A stretch of DNA of 38,289 nt from an uncultured Bacteroidales bacterium (GTDB taxonomy: Bacteria; Bacteroidota; Bacteroidia; Bacteroidales; Muribaculaceae): positions 1 through 38,289 of the forward strand of contig CACYSG010000062.1 in assembly GCA_902776955.1 (NCBI GenBank), written 5' to 3'. The notes beneath the pieces are model-generated. The model made no database searches. It was not told the origin of the DNA and saw only the letters and a list, made by a program, of their open reading frames with translations. Every line of letters begins with the position of its first letter. Position 1 is the stretch's first letter. Of the stretch, positions 8,142 through 16,340 are shown one piece after another. Position numbers and translations under genes: made by a program.

Positions 8142-9464
8142 ATGAAGATTGCGGTTGTAGGAACCGGATATGTCGGTCTGGTCACGGGCACCTGTTTCAG
8201 CGAAATGGGCGTCCATGTCACTTGCATCGACATCGACAAGAAGAAAATCGATGCCCTGCGCCAGGGCACCATTCCCATCTATGAGCCTGGCCTTGAAACC
8301 CTGGTTCACAAGAACATGAAGTCGGGCAGGCTGCGCTTTTCCACCAGCCTCGAGGAAGTCATCAACGAGGTGAACATCATCTTCAGCGCCGTCGGCACGC
8401 CCCCTGATGAGGACGGTAGCGCCGACCTGAAGTATGTTCTCGAGGTAGCCCACACCATCGGCCGTCACATCAACCAATATGTTCTCGTTGTGACCAAGAG
8501 CACCGTGCCCGTGGGTACCGCCAGCAAGGTTAAAGCCGTTATTGAGGAAGAATTGCGTCAACGCGGTGTCGAAGTCCCCTTTGACGTGGCCAGCAACCCC
8601 GAATTTCTCAAGGAAGGTAACGCCGTCAAGGACTTCATGAGCCCTGACCGCGTTGTTGTCGGCGTCGAGAGTGAGCGCGCCCGCAAACTCATGGCCCGCC
8701 TATACAAGCCGTTTATGATTATGAGCGACCGACTCATCTTCACCGATATCCCCTCGGCCGAGATGATCAAATATGCCGCCAACTCGATGCTGGCAACCCG
8801 GATCAGCTTCATGAACGATATTGCCAACCTGTGTGAACTCGTCGGTGCCGACGTCAACATGGTGCGCAAGGGTATCGGCAGCGATACACGCATCGGCAAG
8901 AAATTCCTCTATGCGGGATGCGGATACGGTGGCTCGTGTTTCCCCAAAGACGTCAAGGCCTTGATCAAGACCGCCGACGAGCACGGCTACTCGATGCGCG
9001 TGCTGCAAGCCGTCGAGGAGGTCAATGCCGACCAGAAGTTGGTGCTTTTCCGCAAAATTGTAAACCACTATGGCGGCGACGAGCGCAACCTGCAGGGCAA
9101 GACCGTGGCCATCTGGGGGTTGGCCTTCAAACCCGAGACTGACGACATGCGCGAGGCCCCATCGCTGGTATTGATTGACCTGCTGCTTCGCGCCGGAGCG
9201 ACTGTCAAGGTCTATGACCCGGTGGCCATGCAGGAGTGCAAGCGACGTATCGGCGACGCGGTAACCTATGCCAGCGACATGTATGAAGCGGCCCGTGGAG
9301 CCGATGCCCTGATGCTTGTGACCGAGTGGAAAGAGTTCCGCATGCCTCATGTGGAAACGCTGCTCGGCGCGATGAAGGGACGTCTCATCCTCGATGGCCG
9401 CAACATCCTCGATGGCGAGGAGTTGCGTCTGGCGGGGTTTGAATACCACTGCATCGGCAAGTAA
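8142..9464 (+). CDS. ugd: UDP-glucose 6-dehydrogenase
   Basis: This cytoplasmic enzyme makes UDP-glucuronate from UDP-glucose with two NAD, supplying uronic acids for surface polysaccharide. The 440-residue protein has the usual length. Its N-terminal Rossmann motif is VVGTGYVGLVTGTCFSEMG, the substrate-site segment has KSTVPVGTASK, and the catalytic cysteine is about residue 266 in CGYGGSCFPKD. The C-terminal UDP-binding domain contains WGLAFKPETDDMREAPS. The start is the first ATG in the conserved MKIAVVGTGY context. It lies in the same direction as the BY-kinase gene, which suggests joint expression and possible regulation by tyrosine phosphorylation, as known for Wzc/Ugd in E. coli. Confidence 0.96.
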   Translation: MKIAVVGTGYVGLVTGTCFSEMGVHVTCIDIDKKKIDALRQGTIPIYEPGLETLVHKNMKSGRLRFSTSLEEVINEVNIIFSAVGTPPDEDGSADLKYVLEVAHTIGRHINQYVLVVTKSTVPVGTASKVKAVIEEELRQRGVEVPFDVASNPEFLKEGNAVKDFMSPDRVVVGVESERARKLMARLYKPFMIMSDRLIFTDIPSAEMIKYAANSMLATRISFMNDIANLCELVGADVNMVRKGIGSDTRIGKKFLYAGCGYGGSCFPKDVKALIKTADEHGYSMRVLQAVEEVNADQKLVLFRKIVNHYGGDERNLQGKTVAIWGLAFKPETDDMREAPSLVLIDLLLRAGATVKVYDPVAMQECKRRIGDAVTYASDMYEAARGADALMLVTEWKEFRMPHVETLLGAMKGRLILDGRNILDGEELRLAGFEYHCIGK

Positions 9465-9488
9465 ACCAATTAACCGTAACGATAAACG

Positions 9489-9526
9489 ACAGGGCGGCCA
9501 GAACATCATTGTTCCAGCCGCCCTGT
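9489..9526. terminator. Bidirectional terminator between ugd and the nuclease gene
   Basis: Perfect 10-bp arms ACAGGGCGGC/GCCGCCCTGT (9489-9498 and 9517-9526) are extended inward by a further GAACA/TGTTC pairing and followed by TTCTT. It sits in the 114-bp gap between convergent genes. Confidence 0.8.
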
Positions 9527-9578
9527 TTCTTGATGATGCCCGCAAGGCGGGCACCACTGTATCATGTGAGCGGGAGCG

Positions 9579-12191
9579 TCACTTCACAACGACCTTGCGC
9601 GAAGCGTCATCGGTGGCTACGACATAGATGCCGGTGGGCAGGTCGATCACCACATCGTCACCCGTGGTAAGAACCACCGCATTGCAATTACCGTCCATGT
9701 CATACACCTCAATCACCTCACCTGCGGGGCCATCCACGAGAATGCCTCCGGTAACAGGCACAGCATCCCAATGCTGAGCACACTTCTTGGAAGATGACAG
9801 CACATAATTAATGAGCATGGTCACGTCGGTGATGTTGATGACGCCATCCTCGTTAAAGTCGGCAGCCTGGGTGTCGAACGGTGAAACAGCATTGCCCAAC
9901 TGATAACTGATCAGCAGGGTGACATCCGTCACATTGACCTGTCCATCTATGTTCACGTCACCTAACAACACTTCCTGGCCAGTTACCGTTCCCTGCACAT
10001 CGGCATAAGCGTTGACCAGCGACGTGGATGCCGTGAGGGTGCCATAATACTCTCCGGCAGTTCCGGTGTCGGCAAGACGGATGTAGAACTCCTCGCCTGA
10101 CGGATCCATCGTCAACGTCTTGGACCAGAACAGGCGGTTCAGGCTAATCACGAAATTGCCGTCAACCGTCAGTGTGATGTTCTCGTCATTGTTATCGGCA
10201 CTCACCGTTGCACGAACGATGGATGATCCAGCGCCCAGTTCGGCCTCCATTGCGTCGACCGAGGTTATTGTGATGGTAGGCATCGCAACCTTGCTAGCCG
10301 TCAGGTTTACGGTGACACTTGCCTCGTTGCTGCCGATGGTCAGCGTGCCCGTGGCATCGCCAGAGGTCGATGAGGTGTAAGTTACCGTCACCGTCGTGCC
10401 GGCATTGGCGTTGGCTGCCAAGATGATGTTCGGCGCAACACTGAAGCCGGTTCCGGTAACGCTGACGTTCAGATTCCTGCTCAGGTCAGTACCCTTCACC
10501 GTGATGGTCTTGCTCACCGAAGTGCCCGTGGCGTCAATCGTGCCCACATCGACCGTTGAGCCGTTTACCGGGGCGGTGATCTGCGGATTGGGCACGGGAG
10601 CGCTGTTGCTCGTGATGGCGATGTCGTCGATGTTGAGACGCGCGCCGGCAGTCTGAGCGATCTTGAAGCGCACATTGCCCGTCACATTCAGGTTAAAGAT
10701 GAACTGCTGCCAGGTCAACGAGGGCGAACAGGTTCCTACGGCAGTCCAGGTGCTACCGCCGTTGGTGCTGTAGAGCACCTGCAGGGTGGGATTGGCCTCA
10801 CTGCTGCTCCACTTGGCGGCATAGAACGAAATCTTGCTGGCACCGTCGGCAAAGTCCTCGGCCATCTCGATATAGGAATTGTTATTCTTGCCATATCGGC
10901 AGCTCATCTGGCCATTGCTGTGCTCGTCGCCGGCGTAGAGACCCACGTTGCTGACATTCCAGTCGAACGCATGTCCATGAATCGATGTCGCACTGTAATT
11001 GCCGTTGGCCGTACAGCCTTCCCAGGTCTCGATGACCTCGGTTTCGCCGCTGCTGCCGCCGGGGTTGTAGTTCGCTGTCAGGGTAACGCTACTGGACACT
11101 TCCGAGCTGTTGATGGTCAATCGGCCCGTGGCATTGGTTGCGGTGCCGTTATAGGTCACAGTGATTGTTGTGCCGCTGTTGACGGCAGCAGCAGTCAGCG
11201 TTGAAGGAGAAACCGAGAAGCCGGTTCCCGTGACAGCCACGGTCACCGATTGGGTCAGATACACACCCTGGACCGTAATCGACTTGCTCACGCCATTGCC
11301 CGTGTTGGTGCCCACGTTGATGGTAGAGCCGTTGGTGGGCGAGGAAATAACCGGATCGGTCGATGCGCTGCCCGTCCATGCGGTGCCAGCCCTATTGCCC
11401 CAGAGGAACTCAGCCAACTCGGGGTGGTCGATAAACGGGTTGCGGTTATGCTGGATGCCGTAAACCGCCTCATTACGGTTTGACTCCAGCGTGCTCACGG
11501 GGTCGTTGCGGTGCCATTCCAGCAGCTGGCTGATGGCCCACGGCGTCAGGTGCTTGTAACTGCTGCTCGTGAACACGGCATTGCCGTAATCCTGAGTCCA
11601 TGAACCCACCTGATGCATGTAACGAACCACCATATAGAAATAGGAACGTGCGAAGTCGCCCTTGTACTCGTCGGCTACCTCAAACACGGTACCCGAATAG
11701 CCACTGTGGGTGCAGCTACCCAGTTTGCCGGTTCCTCGTGCCGAACCGTTGGCACAGTCACCGAAGGGATAGTTTCCTCGCTCGGCATTCACCCAACCGT
11801 CAACAGGATAGATGTGGAACAGGTCGGAGTACATCGTGTCAGAATCCGCTTTTCCTCCACCCCACCAGCTGTTAGGTACCGAGTGCTCACGGTTATAGCA
11901 GTCACCGATGCTGTTGTAGGTACCGCATTGGTCGGTCTGATAGGTGTACTGCACGTCGGTATAACGGTCGATGATAATGTTGTTGTTGCAGTCTGTCGTC
12001 TGGAACTTCGGGAACAAGTTCCTGTAATAGATTTCATAATGGTTATTAATCTTCTGGTGCAACGACAGCATCAATTCCCGATCGCTTTTACCCAAAGCGG
12101 TGTTGTAGTAGCCACTGGGAATTGCCGCCATTGCCTGCTGGCCTATCAAGGCCATGGACATCAGCATGAGGTTAAGTAGAATCTTCTTCAT
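9579..12191 (-). CDS. Secreted endonuclease I family nuclease with dockerin-like repeats and sorting-type tail
   Basis: The 870-residue protein starts with a signal peptide (MKKILLNLMLMSMALIGQQAMA). An endonuclease I domain covers about residues 40-270, with the catalytic signature REHSVPNSWW (101-110, His 103), then DLFHIYPVD and NAERGNYPFGD. It should cut extracellular DNA and RNA non-specifically with a divalent metal. Ig-like repeats follow, with a jelly-roll-like domain between them (after ETEVIETWEGC). Then come two dockerin-like EF-hands (GDVNIDGQVNVTDVTLLI and ADFNEDGVINITDVTMLI). A final stretch of about 65 residues ends GIYVVATDDASRKVVVK and resembles a type IX secretion C-terminal domain; that is inference. 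It is divergent from the amylase gene. It could serve in nucleotide scavenging or in degrading extracellular DNA. Confidence 0.9.
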   Translation of the reverse strand: MKKILLNLMLMSMALIGQQAMAAIPSGYYNTALGKSDRELMLSLHQKINNHYEIYYRNLFPKFQTTDCNNNIIIDRYTDVQYTYQTDQCGTYNSIGDCYNREHSVPNSWWGGGKADSDTMYSDLFHIYPVDGWVNAERGNYPFGDCANGSARGTGKLGSCTHSGYSGTVFEVADEYKGDFARSYFYMVVRYMHQVGSWTQDYGNAVFTSSSYKHLTPWAISQLLEWHRNDPVSTLESNRNEAVYGIQHNRNPFIDHPELAEFLWGNRAGTAWTGSASTDPVISSPTNGSTINVGTNTGNGVSKSITVQGVYLTQSVTVAVTGTGFSVSPSTLTAAAVNSGTTITVTYNGTATNATGRLTINSSEVSSSVTLTANYNPGGSSGETEVIETWEGCTANGNYSATSIHGHAFDWNVSNVGLYAGDEHSNGQMSCRYGKNNNSYIEMAEDFADGASKISFYAAKWSSSEANPTLQVLYSTNGGSTWTAVGTCSPSLTWQQFIFNLNVTGNVRFKIAQTAGARLNIDDIAITSNSAPVPNPQITAPVNGSTVDVGTIDATGTSVSKTITVKGTDLSRNLNVSVTGTGFSVAPNIILAANANAGTTVTVTYTSSTSGDATGTLTIGSNEASVTVNLTASKVAMPTITITSVDAMEAELGAGSSIVRATVSADNNDENITLTVDGNFVISLNRLFWSKTLTMDPSGEEFYIRLADTGTAGEYYGTLTASTSLVNAYADVQGTVTGQEVLLGDVNIDGQVNVTDVTLLISYQLGNAVSPFDTQAADFNEDGVINITDVTMLINYVLSSSKKCAQHWDAVPVTGGILVDGPAGEVIEVYDMDGNCNAVVLTTGDDVVIDLPTGIYVVATDDASRKVVVK

Positions 12192-12227
12192 ATCTTTTTC
12201 TTTAATTAAATGGTTTGATTTTCAGCG

Positions 12228-12235
12228 CAAAGGTA
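12228..12235 (-). promoter_or_regulatory. -7 promoter element of the nuclease gene
   Basis: On the minus strand TACCTTTG is a perfect TAnnTTTG, about 36 nt before the start codon. No TTG is seen at the preferred upstream spacing. Confidence 0.55.
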
Positions 12236-12407
12236 CAAAAAAAACAGCCAACAGCCCGTTAACTGTGAATAAGTTTTCCACCACTCCATCCAGTCATCCC
12301 ACCAATGCCGCCATTCGCTCAGCCATCGCCCTGGAAAATCCAAAATTTTATGCAATCGTTTTCACAATAAAATAATTAATTTTTTATAAGCATATTTCGG
12401 CTATTTA

Positions 12408-12438
12408 TTGGTTATTCGTTTCATTTGTGCTAATTTTT
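12408..12438 (+). promoter_or_regulatory. Probable promoter of the amylase gene
   Basis: TTG (12408-12410), 20 nt, then TAATTTTT (12431-12438) matches the Bacteroidota pattern except for the last base. The leader would be only about 15-20 nt. Confidence 0.5.
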
Positions 12439-12459
12439 AATCTTTTTAATTAAATTATT

Positions 12460-15400
12460 ATGAAAAAAACCACCATTACCATCAAGTGTATCATGGTGCT
12501 GTTGCTTGCTCTAGCGGCAAGCCAGCAGGCGTGGGCGGCGTTTATCGGCCCCCGCAACGACTTCCGTGACGAGAGTATCTATTTTGTGATGACAACGCGT
12601 TTCTATGACGGCGACCCGAGCAATAACGCACAGTGCTGGGACGGAGCGAGCGCCAACCATGGCGACCCGTGCTGGCGAGGCGACTTCAAGGGCCTGATTG
12701 AGAAATTGGACTACATCAAGGCATTAGGATTCACCGCTGTGTGGGTCACGCCGATTGTGGAGAATGCGTCAGGTCTGGACTACCACGGGTATCATGCGAG
12801 CAACTTCAGCCGCGTTGATCACCGCTACGAGAGCGGCGACACAACATTCCAGACGCTGATCGACGAGGCTCACGCCCGAGGAATGAAAATCATCCTGGAC
12901 ATCGTGCTGAACCACACGGGCAACTTCGGCGAGGAACACCTGTGCAAACTGTTCACCCGCAATCGTGAGGCCAACCAGTTCAAATTGAACGAGTGCATGC
13001 TGCCCTACACGACCGATTCGGTGGGCGGCAAACTGCCGACCAATTACCTGAATCTGCCGGCAGGCCAGCAGTATGACGCACGCTTGAAGCAGATGAAGAA
13101 TACCGACAACCAGAACCACGACTCGCACAACTACTGGCACCACTTCGGCCAGTTCAACTGGGACGACAACACGCGCTGGTGGGCACAGATTGCGGGAGAC
13201 TGCGTTGACCTGAACACCGAGAATCCCGCCGTGGCCGAATATCTGATCAATTGCTACGGCACGTTCATCCAGATGGGTGTTGACGGTTTCCGCATCGATA
13301 CCGGCGGACATATTGCCCGACTGACATTCAACAAGATCTACATTCCTGCCTTTAAGGCTCTGGGCGAGCAGTACCGCCACAAGCGCCTGAACGGGGCGGA
13401 CTTCTTCATGTACACCGAGGTGTGCGCCCGCTACCAGGGCAGCGTGACCTACCGCAACCAGCCTGTACTGTCACCCTATTTCTACACCTGGGCCGAGAAC
13501 AAGAACTACAGCTGGAACAACGATGCGAGCTATTGGGACAATATTGCCATCTATGAGAGCACCGACCTGAGCTCTCTGGCCAACATCGGCTCCTGCCAGC
13601 AGCTGTATGCCGACAATCACACCGAGACGAGCAGCGCGATGCCCACATCGAGCAACGCCGTGCTCAACGGCAATACCTACCACACGCCCGACGTGAGCCG
13701 CGCATCGGGCTTGAACGTGATCGACTTCCCCGTGCACTACTCGTTCCATAACATCTCCAGCGTGTGGAACCTGGCCATCAACGGCGACAAATACTATAAC
13801 GACGCGACCTATAACGTGGTGTATGTCGATAGCCATGACTACTGCCCGGGCCCGAACGATAACATCCGCTTCAACGAGGGCACCGCACAATGGGCCGAGA
13901 ACCTGACGTTCATGTTCACCTTCCGCGGTATCCCTTGCCTGTACTATGGCAGCGAGGTGGAGTTCAAGGCAGGCAAGACCATCGATCCGGGCGGCAACGG
14001 TTCGCTCAGGGACAGCGGCCGTGCCTATTACGGCGGTTACATCAAGGGTAACGTGACGACCAGCGACTTTGGCGTTGCTAGTGGTGCTACGGGCAACCTG
14101 GCCGCCACACTGAGCAAGCCTCTTGTAAAGCACCTGCAGCGACTGAACCGCATTCGTCAGGCCGTGCCGGCCCTGCGCAAGGGACAGTACAGCACGAGCG
14201 GCTGCTCGTCATCGGGCGGTTACGCGTTCAAGCGCCGTTACACCGACGGCACGACCGACAGTTACGCCCTGGTGACCATCAACGGCCCCGCAACATTCAC
14301 GGAAGTGCTCAACGGAACCTACACCGACTGTGTGACGGGTGACGTGAAGACCGTGACCAACGGAACGTTGACGACGACCAGCTGCAGCGGCAAGGGAAAC
14401 ATGAGGGTGTATGTGCTCTCGACCAGCCTGACTCCCGCCCCCGGCAAGATTGGCGCGGACGGCCCGTACCTGTACACCAGTTCGGCCAATGCCGGATCGG
14501 TATTGAACTATGACGGTACCCAGGAGGAACTGTCGATCAACGATGGCGAGGGCAACGGCACATCGCCGGTGACCCCGACCCTTGACGTGTATGAGCCGAG
14601 CTGCGAGGAGGACGACATGAGCGTGTTCCTCGAGACATCGACGAGCGTGAGCAGCGTGACGACATGGGTATGGAACAGCAGCAGCAACTTCACTGGCGGC
14701 AACTGGCCCGGCGAAGCCATGACGCTGATGGGAACGACCAGCAACGGCAACCGCAAAATCTGGAAATGGGTTTACGGCGGCACGCTCACCAGCGACCCGA
14801 CGGGCATCATCTTTGTCACCGACGGCCAGCAGACCCAAGACCTCACCTTCCGCAACCACGGCTACTACATCGACGGCACTTGGCACCACACCGTGACCAA
14901 CTACACCTCTCCCGCCCCCACCCTGTCGATTGACAAGGCTAGCGGCCAGTATCAGGGCAGCGTGGCTGTCACCATTACCGCCAGCCAGAGCGACGCGGTG
15001 ATTGTCTATACCACCGACGGCACCACGCCGACGGCCAACAGCCGCAAGGCAATAGGCCACGTGACGCTCACGTTCACCGACAACACCGTGCTCACGGCAG
15101 GTGTGCTGTATGAGGGCAAGGTGCGCAACGTGGTGCAGCGTGAATACATTTTCCACGGTTTCGTCCCCTACACCGCCACGGTATATATCAAGGACCCGAC
15201 CACGTCGCCCAACAACTGGAGCAGCGTGTGGGTATATGCCTGGGACGACGCCGGTGTTATCAGTGACACCTGGCCCGGACAGCAGATTACCGCCACAAAG
15301 GTCGTGAAGGGAGACCGATTCTACTACCGCACCTTCAACGTGACCAGCGAGGACTATGTCTTCAACGTCGTGCTCAGCCAGGGTGACAACCAGCACCAGA

Positions 15401-15675
15401 GTGTTGACGTGACCGGCATCCACAAGGACATCTATCTGCAGATCACCTCGACGACCAACAAATATACCGTTGCTGACATCACCGACCAGTACAGCCGGCT
15501 CCCCGGTGACGTGAACAACGACGGCGAGGTAAACGTCAGCGACGTGACCGCACTGATCAGCATCATTCTCGCCAGTGACCAGCATGAGGTGGTGGATGGC
15601 ACCGACGTCAATGAGGACGGCGAAATGAACATCAGCGACGTCACAGCACTGATTAGCATCATTCTGGCCCTGTAA
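12460..15675 (+). CDS. Secreted GH13 alpha-amylase with two starch-binding-like modules and dockerin-like repeats
   Basis: A signal peptide (MKKTTITIKCIMVLLLALAA, then SQQAWA) starts this 1071-residue protein. The GH13 barrel shows region I (DIVLNHTG), the nucleophile Asp about 280 in GFRIDTGGH, the acid/base Glu about 320 in MYTEVCA and the third acid Asp about 460 in YVDSHDYC. It should hydrolyse alpha-1,4 links of starch or glycogen outside the cytoplasm. A CBM26-like starch-binding module follows at about 718-813 (WNSSSNFTGGNWPGEAM). A chitobiase-C/Fn3-associated segment lies at about 818-900 (YTTDGTTPTA) and a second CBM26-like module at about 905-1005 (WAYAWDD-like VWVYAWDDAG, then TWPGQQ). 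Two dockerin-like EF-hands (GDVNNDGEVNVSDVTALI and TDVNEDGEMNISDVTALI) end the protein. No sorting tail follows them, unlike in the nuclease. No SusCD genes are adjacent. Confidence 0.93.
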   Translation: MKKTTITIKCIMVLLLALAASQQAWAAFIGPRNDFRDESIYFVMTTRFYDGDPSNNAQCWDGASANHGDPCWRGDFKGLIEKLDYIKALGFTAVWVTPIVENASGLDYHGYHASNFSRVDHRYESGDTTFQTLIDEAHARGMKIILDIVLNHTGNFGEEHLCKLFTRNREANQFKLNECMLPYTTDSVGGKLPTNYLNLPAGQQYDARLKQMKNTDNQNHDSHNYWHHFGQFNWDDNTRWWAQIAGDCVDLNTENPAVAEYLINCYGTFIQMGVDGFRIDTGGHIARLTFNKIYIPAFKALGEQYRHKRLNGADFFMYTEVCARYQGSVTYRNQPVLSPYFYTWAENKNYSWNNDASYWDNIAIYESTDLSSLANIGSCQQLYADNHTETSSAMPTSSNAVLNGNTYHTPDVSRASGLNVIDFPVHYSFHNISSVWNLAINGDKYYNDATYNVVYVDSHDYCPGPNDNIRFNEGTAQWAENLTFMFTFRGIPCLYYGSEVEFKAGKTIDPGGNGSLRDSGRAYYGGYIKGNVTTSDFGVASGATGNLAATLSKPLVKHLQRLNRIRQAVPALRKGQYSTSGCSSSGGYAFKRRYTDGTTDSYALVTINGPATFTEVLNGTYTDCVTGDVKTVTNGTLTTTSCSGKGNMRVYVLSTSLTPAPGKIGADGPYLYTSSANAGSVLNYDGTQEELSINDGEGNGTSPVTPTLDVYEPSCEEDDMSVFLETSTSVSSVTTWVWNSSSNFTGGNWPGEAMTLMGTTSNGNRKIWKWVYGGTLTSDPTGIIFVTDGQQTQDLTFRNHGYYIDGTWHHTVTNYTSPAPTLSIDKASGQYQGSVAVTITASQSDAVIVYTTDGTTPTANSRKAIGHVTLTFTDNTVLTAGVLYEGKVRNVVQREYIFHGFVPYTATVYIKDPTTSPNNWSSVWVYAWDDAGVISDTWPGQQITATKVVKGDRFYYRTFNVTSEDYVFNVVLSQGDNQHQSVDVTGIHKDIYLQITSTTNKYTVADITDQYSRLPGDVNNDGEVNVSDVTALISIILASDQHEVVDGTDVNEDGEMNISDVTALISIILAL

Positions 15676-15754
15676 AATCCTTATAAAAATAGAAAAAACA
15701 GCGCATTTAGTTTTTTTTAACATAATTCATGCGTTCCAAAATGAGAATTGGCAG

Positions 15755-15762
15755 TAATTTTG
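15755..15762 (+). promoter_or_regulatory. -7 promoter element of a candidate small RNA
   Basis: TAATTTTG fits TAnnTTTG exactly and lies 80 bp downstream of the amylase stop. The upstream element is poor (TTC with an 18-nt spacer). No gene begins within 500 bp downstream. Confidence 0.4.
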
Positions 15763-15767
15763 CAACG

Positions 15768-15852
15768 CATTTTTTGGGTAATAATTTTTTTCATAAGGTA
15801 AAGATTTAAGAGATTGAGAAGACTCGTCGTGATGGCGAGTCTTTTCAATTTT
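15768..15852 (+). ncRNA. Candidate small non-coding RNA, about 85 nt
   Basis: A -7 element (15755-15762) is followed about 60 nt later by a hairpin AAGACTCG/CGAGTCTT (15819-15826 and 15836-15843) and the T-rich TTCAATTTT, which resembles an intrinsic terminator. Between them is an AT-rich, unstructured stretch without a start codon and frame of useful length. This gives a promoter-to-terminator unit of about 85 nt. It could instead be only the delayed terminator of the amylase gene. No known RNA family was recognised. Confidence 0.4.
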
Positions 15853-16118
15853 ATCAGGGTAACGGGGTTTTCGGGCTCAGCGGATAAAAGGTGGGGCCGT
15901 TTCGTTCGCGTGTACACGCCCTTGCCCCACGCTAAGGCGCCAAGGCGCTAAGATTATTAAAACAACTAAAAAATGAAATCAGCGTAATTTGTTGTTTGAG
16001 TTGATTATTAAACCGAGGGGGAGGTGCTCTCAAGTGGGAACGTCACAGGAAAGCGGATGCCTCCTTTAAACTTTAAACTCTAAACTCTAAACTGCGAGCG
16101 CCAGCGAGCATCGGGGGA

Positions 16119-16207
16119 GGTGCATCATTGGGACGGGTCTTTGTGATGGCGTCGCTTCGCTTTGGCCATCAAAAGAACGCGTCCCAGCTGATAGCACCCG
16201 TGCTCTC
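16119..16207 (+). repeat. Dispersed 89-bp structured repeat, copy 1
   Basis: It matches the reverse complement of 24420-24508 at 85 of 89 positions by eye. Inside, GGGACG and CGTCCC form an outer inverted repeat around an inner GATGGC/GCCATC pair. It lies about 65 bp upstream of the promoter at 16273. In both copies the frame through MASLRFGHQKN stays open, but no complete gene is evident. Confidence 0.85.
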
Positions 16208-16272
16208 AAGTGAAACAGTTGTTTTTTATTACCACTCTGCGTATCGGGTGAGCCGTTTTTCACAGTGTTGAT

Positions 16273-16303
16273 TTTGGGGAATGGGAAAAAAGATGTAATT
16301 TCG
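16273..16303 (+). promoter_or_regulatory. Promoter of the DUF4369-like lipoprotein gene
   Basis: TTTG (16273-16276), 19 nt, then TAATTTCG (16296-16303) is one base from the -7 consensus. The implied leader is about 32 nt. Confidence 0.6.
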
Positions 16304-16340
16304 CACCGTTTTTCAAGAATCGACAAATCAGACACAAACA

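Larger units (their letters stand above)
15676..16340. other. Gene-free region (665 bp) between the amylase and lipoprotein genes
   Basis: No credible gene was found. The region holds the candidate small RNA and nested palindromes at 15891-15930 (GTGGGGC/GCCCCAC arms enclosing GCGTGTACACGC). It also holds a short heptamer run of the TAAACTC type (about 16068-16092), one copy of the dispersed 89-bp repeat (16119-16207) and the promoter of the next gene. A 12-bp direct repeat tgctctcaagtg occurs at 16025-16036 and 16201-16212. Confidence 0.65.
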
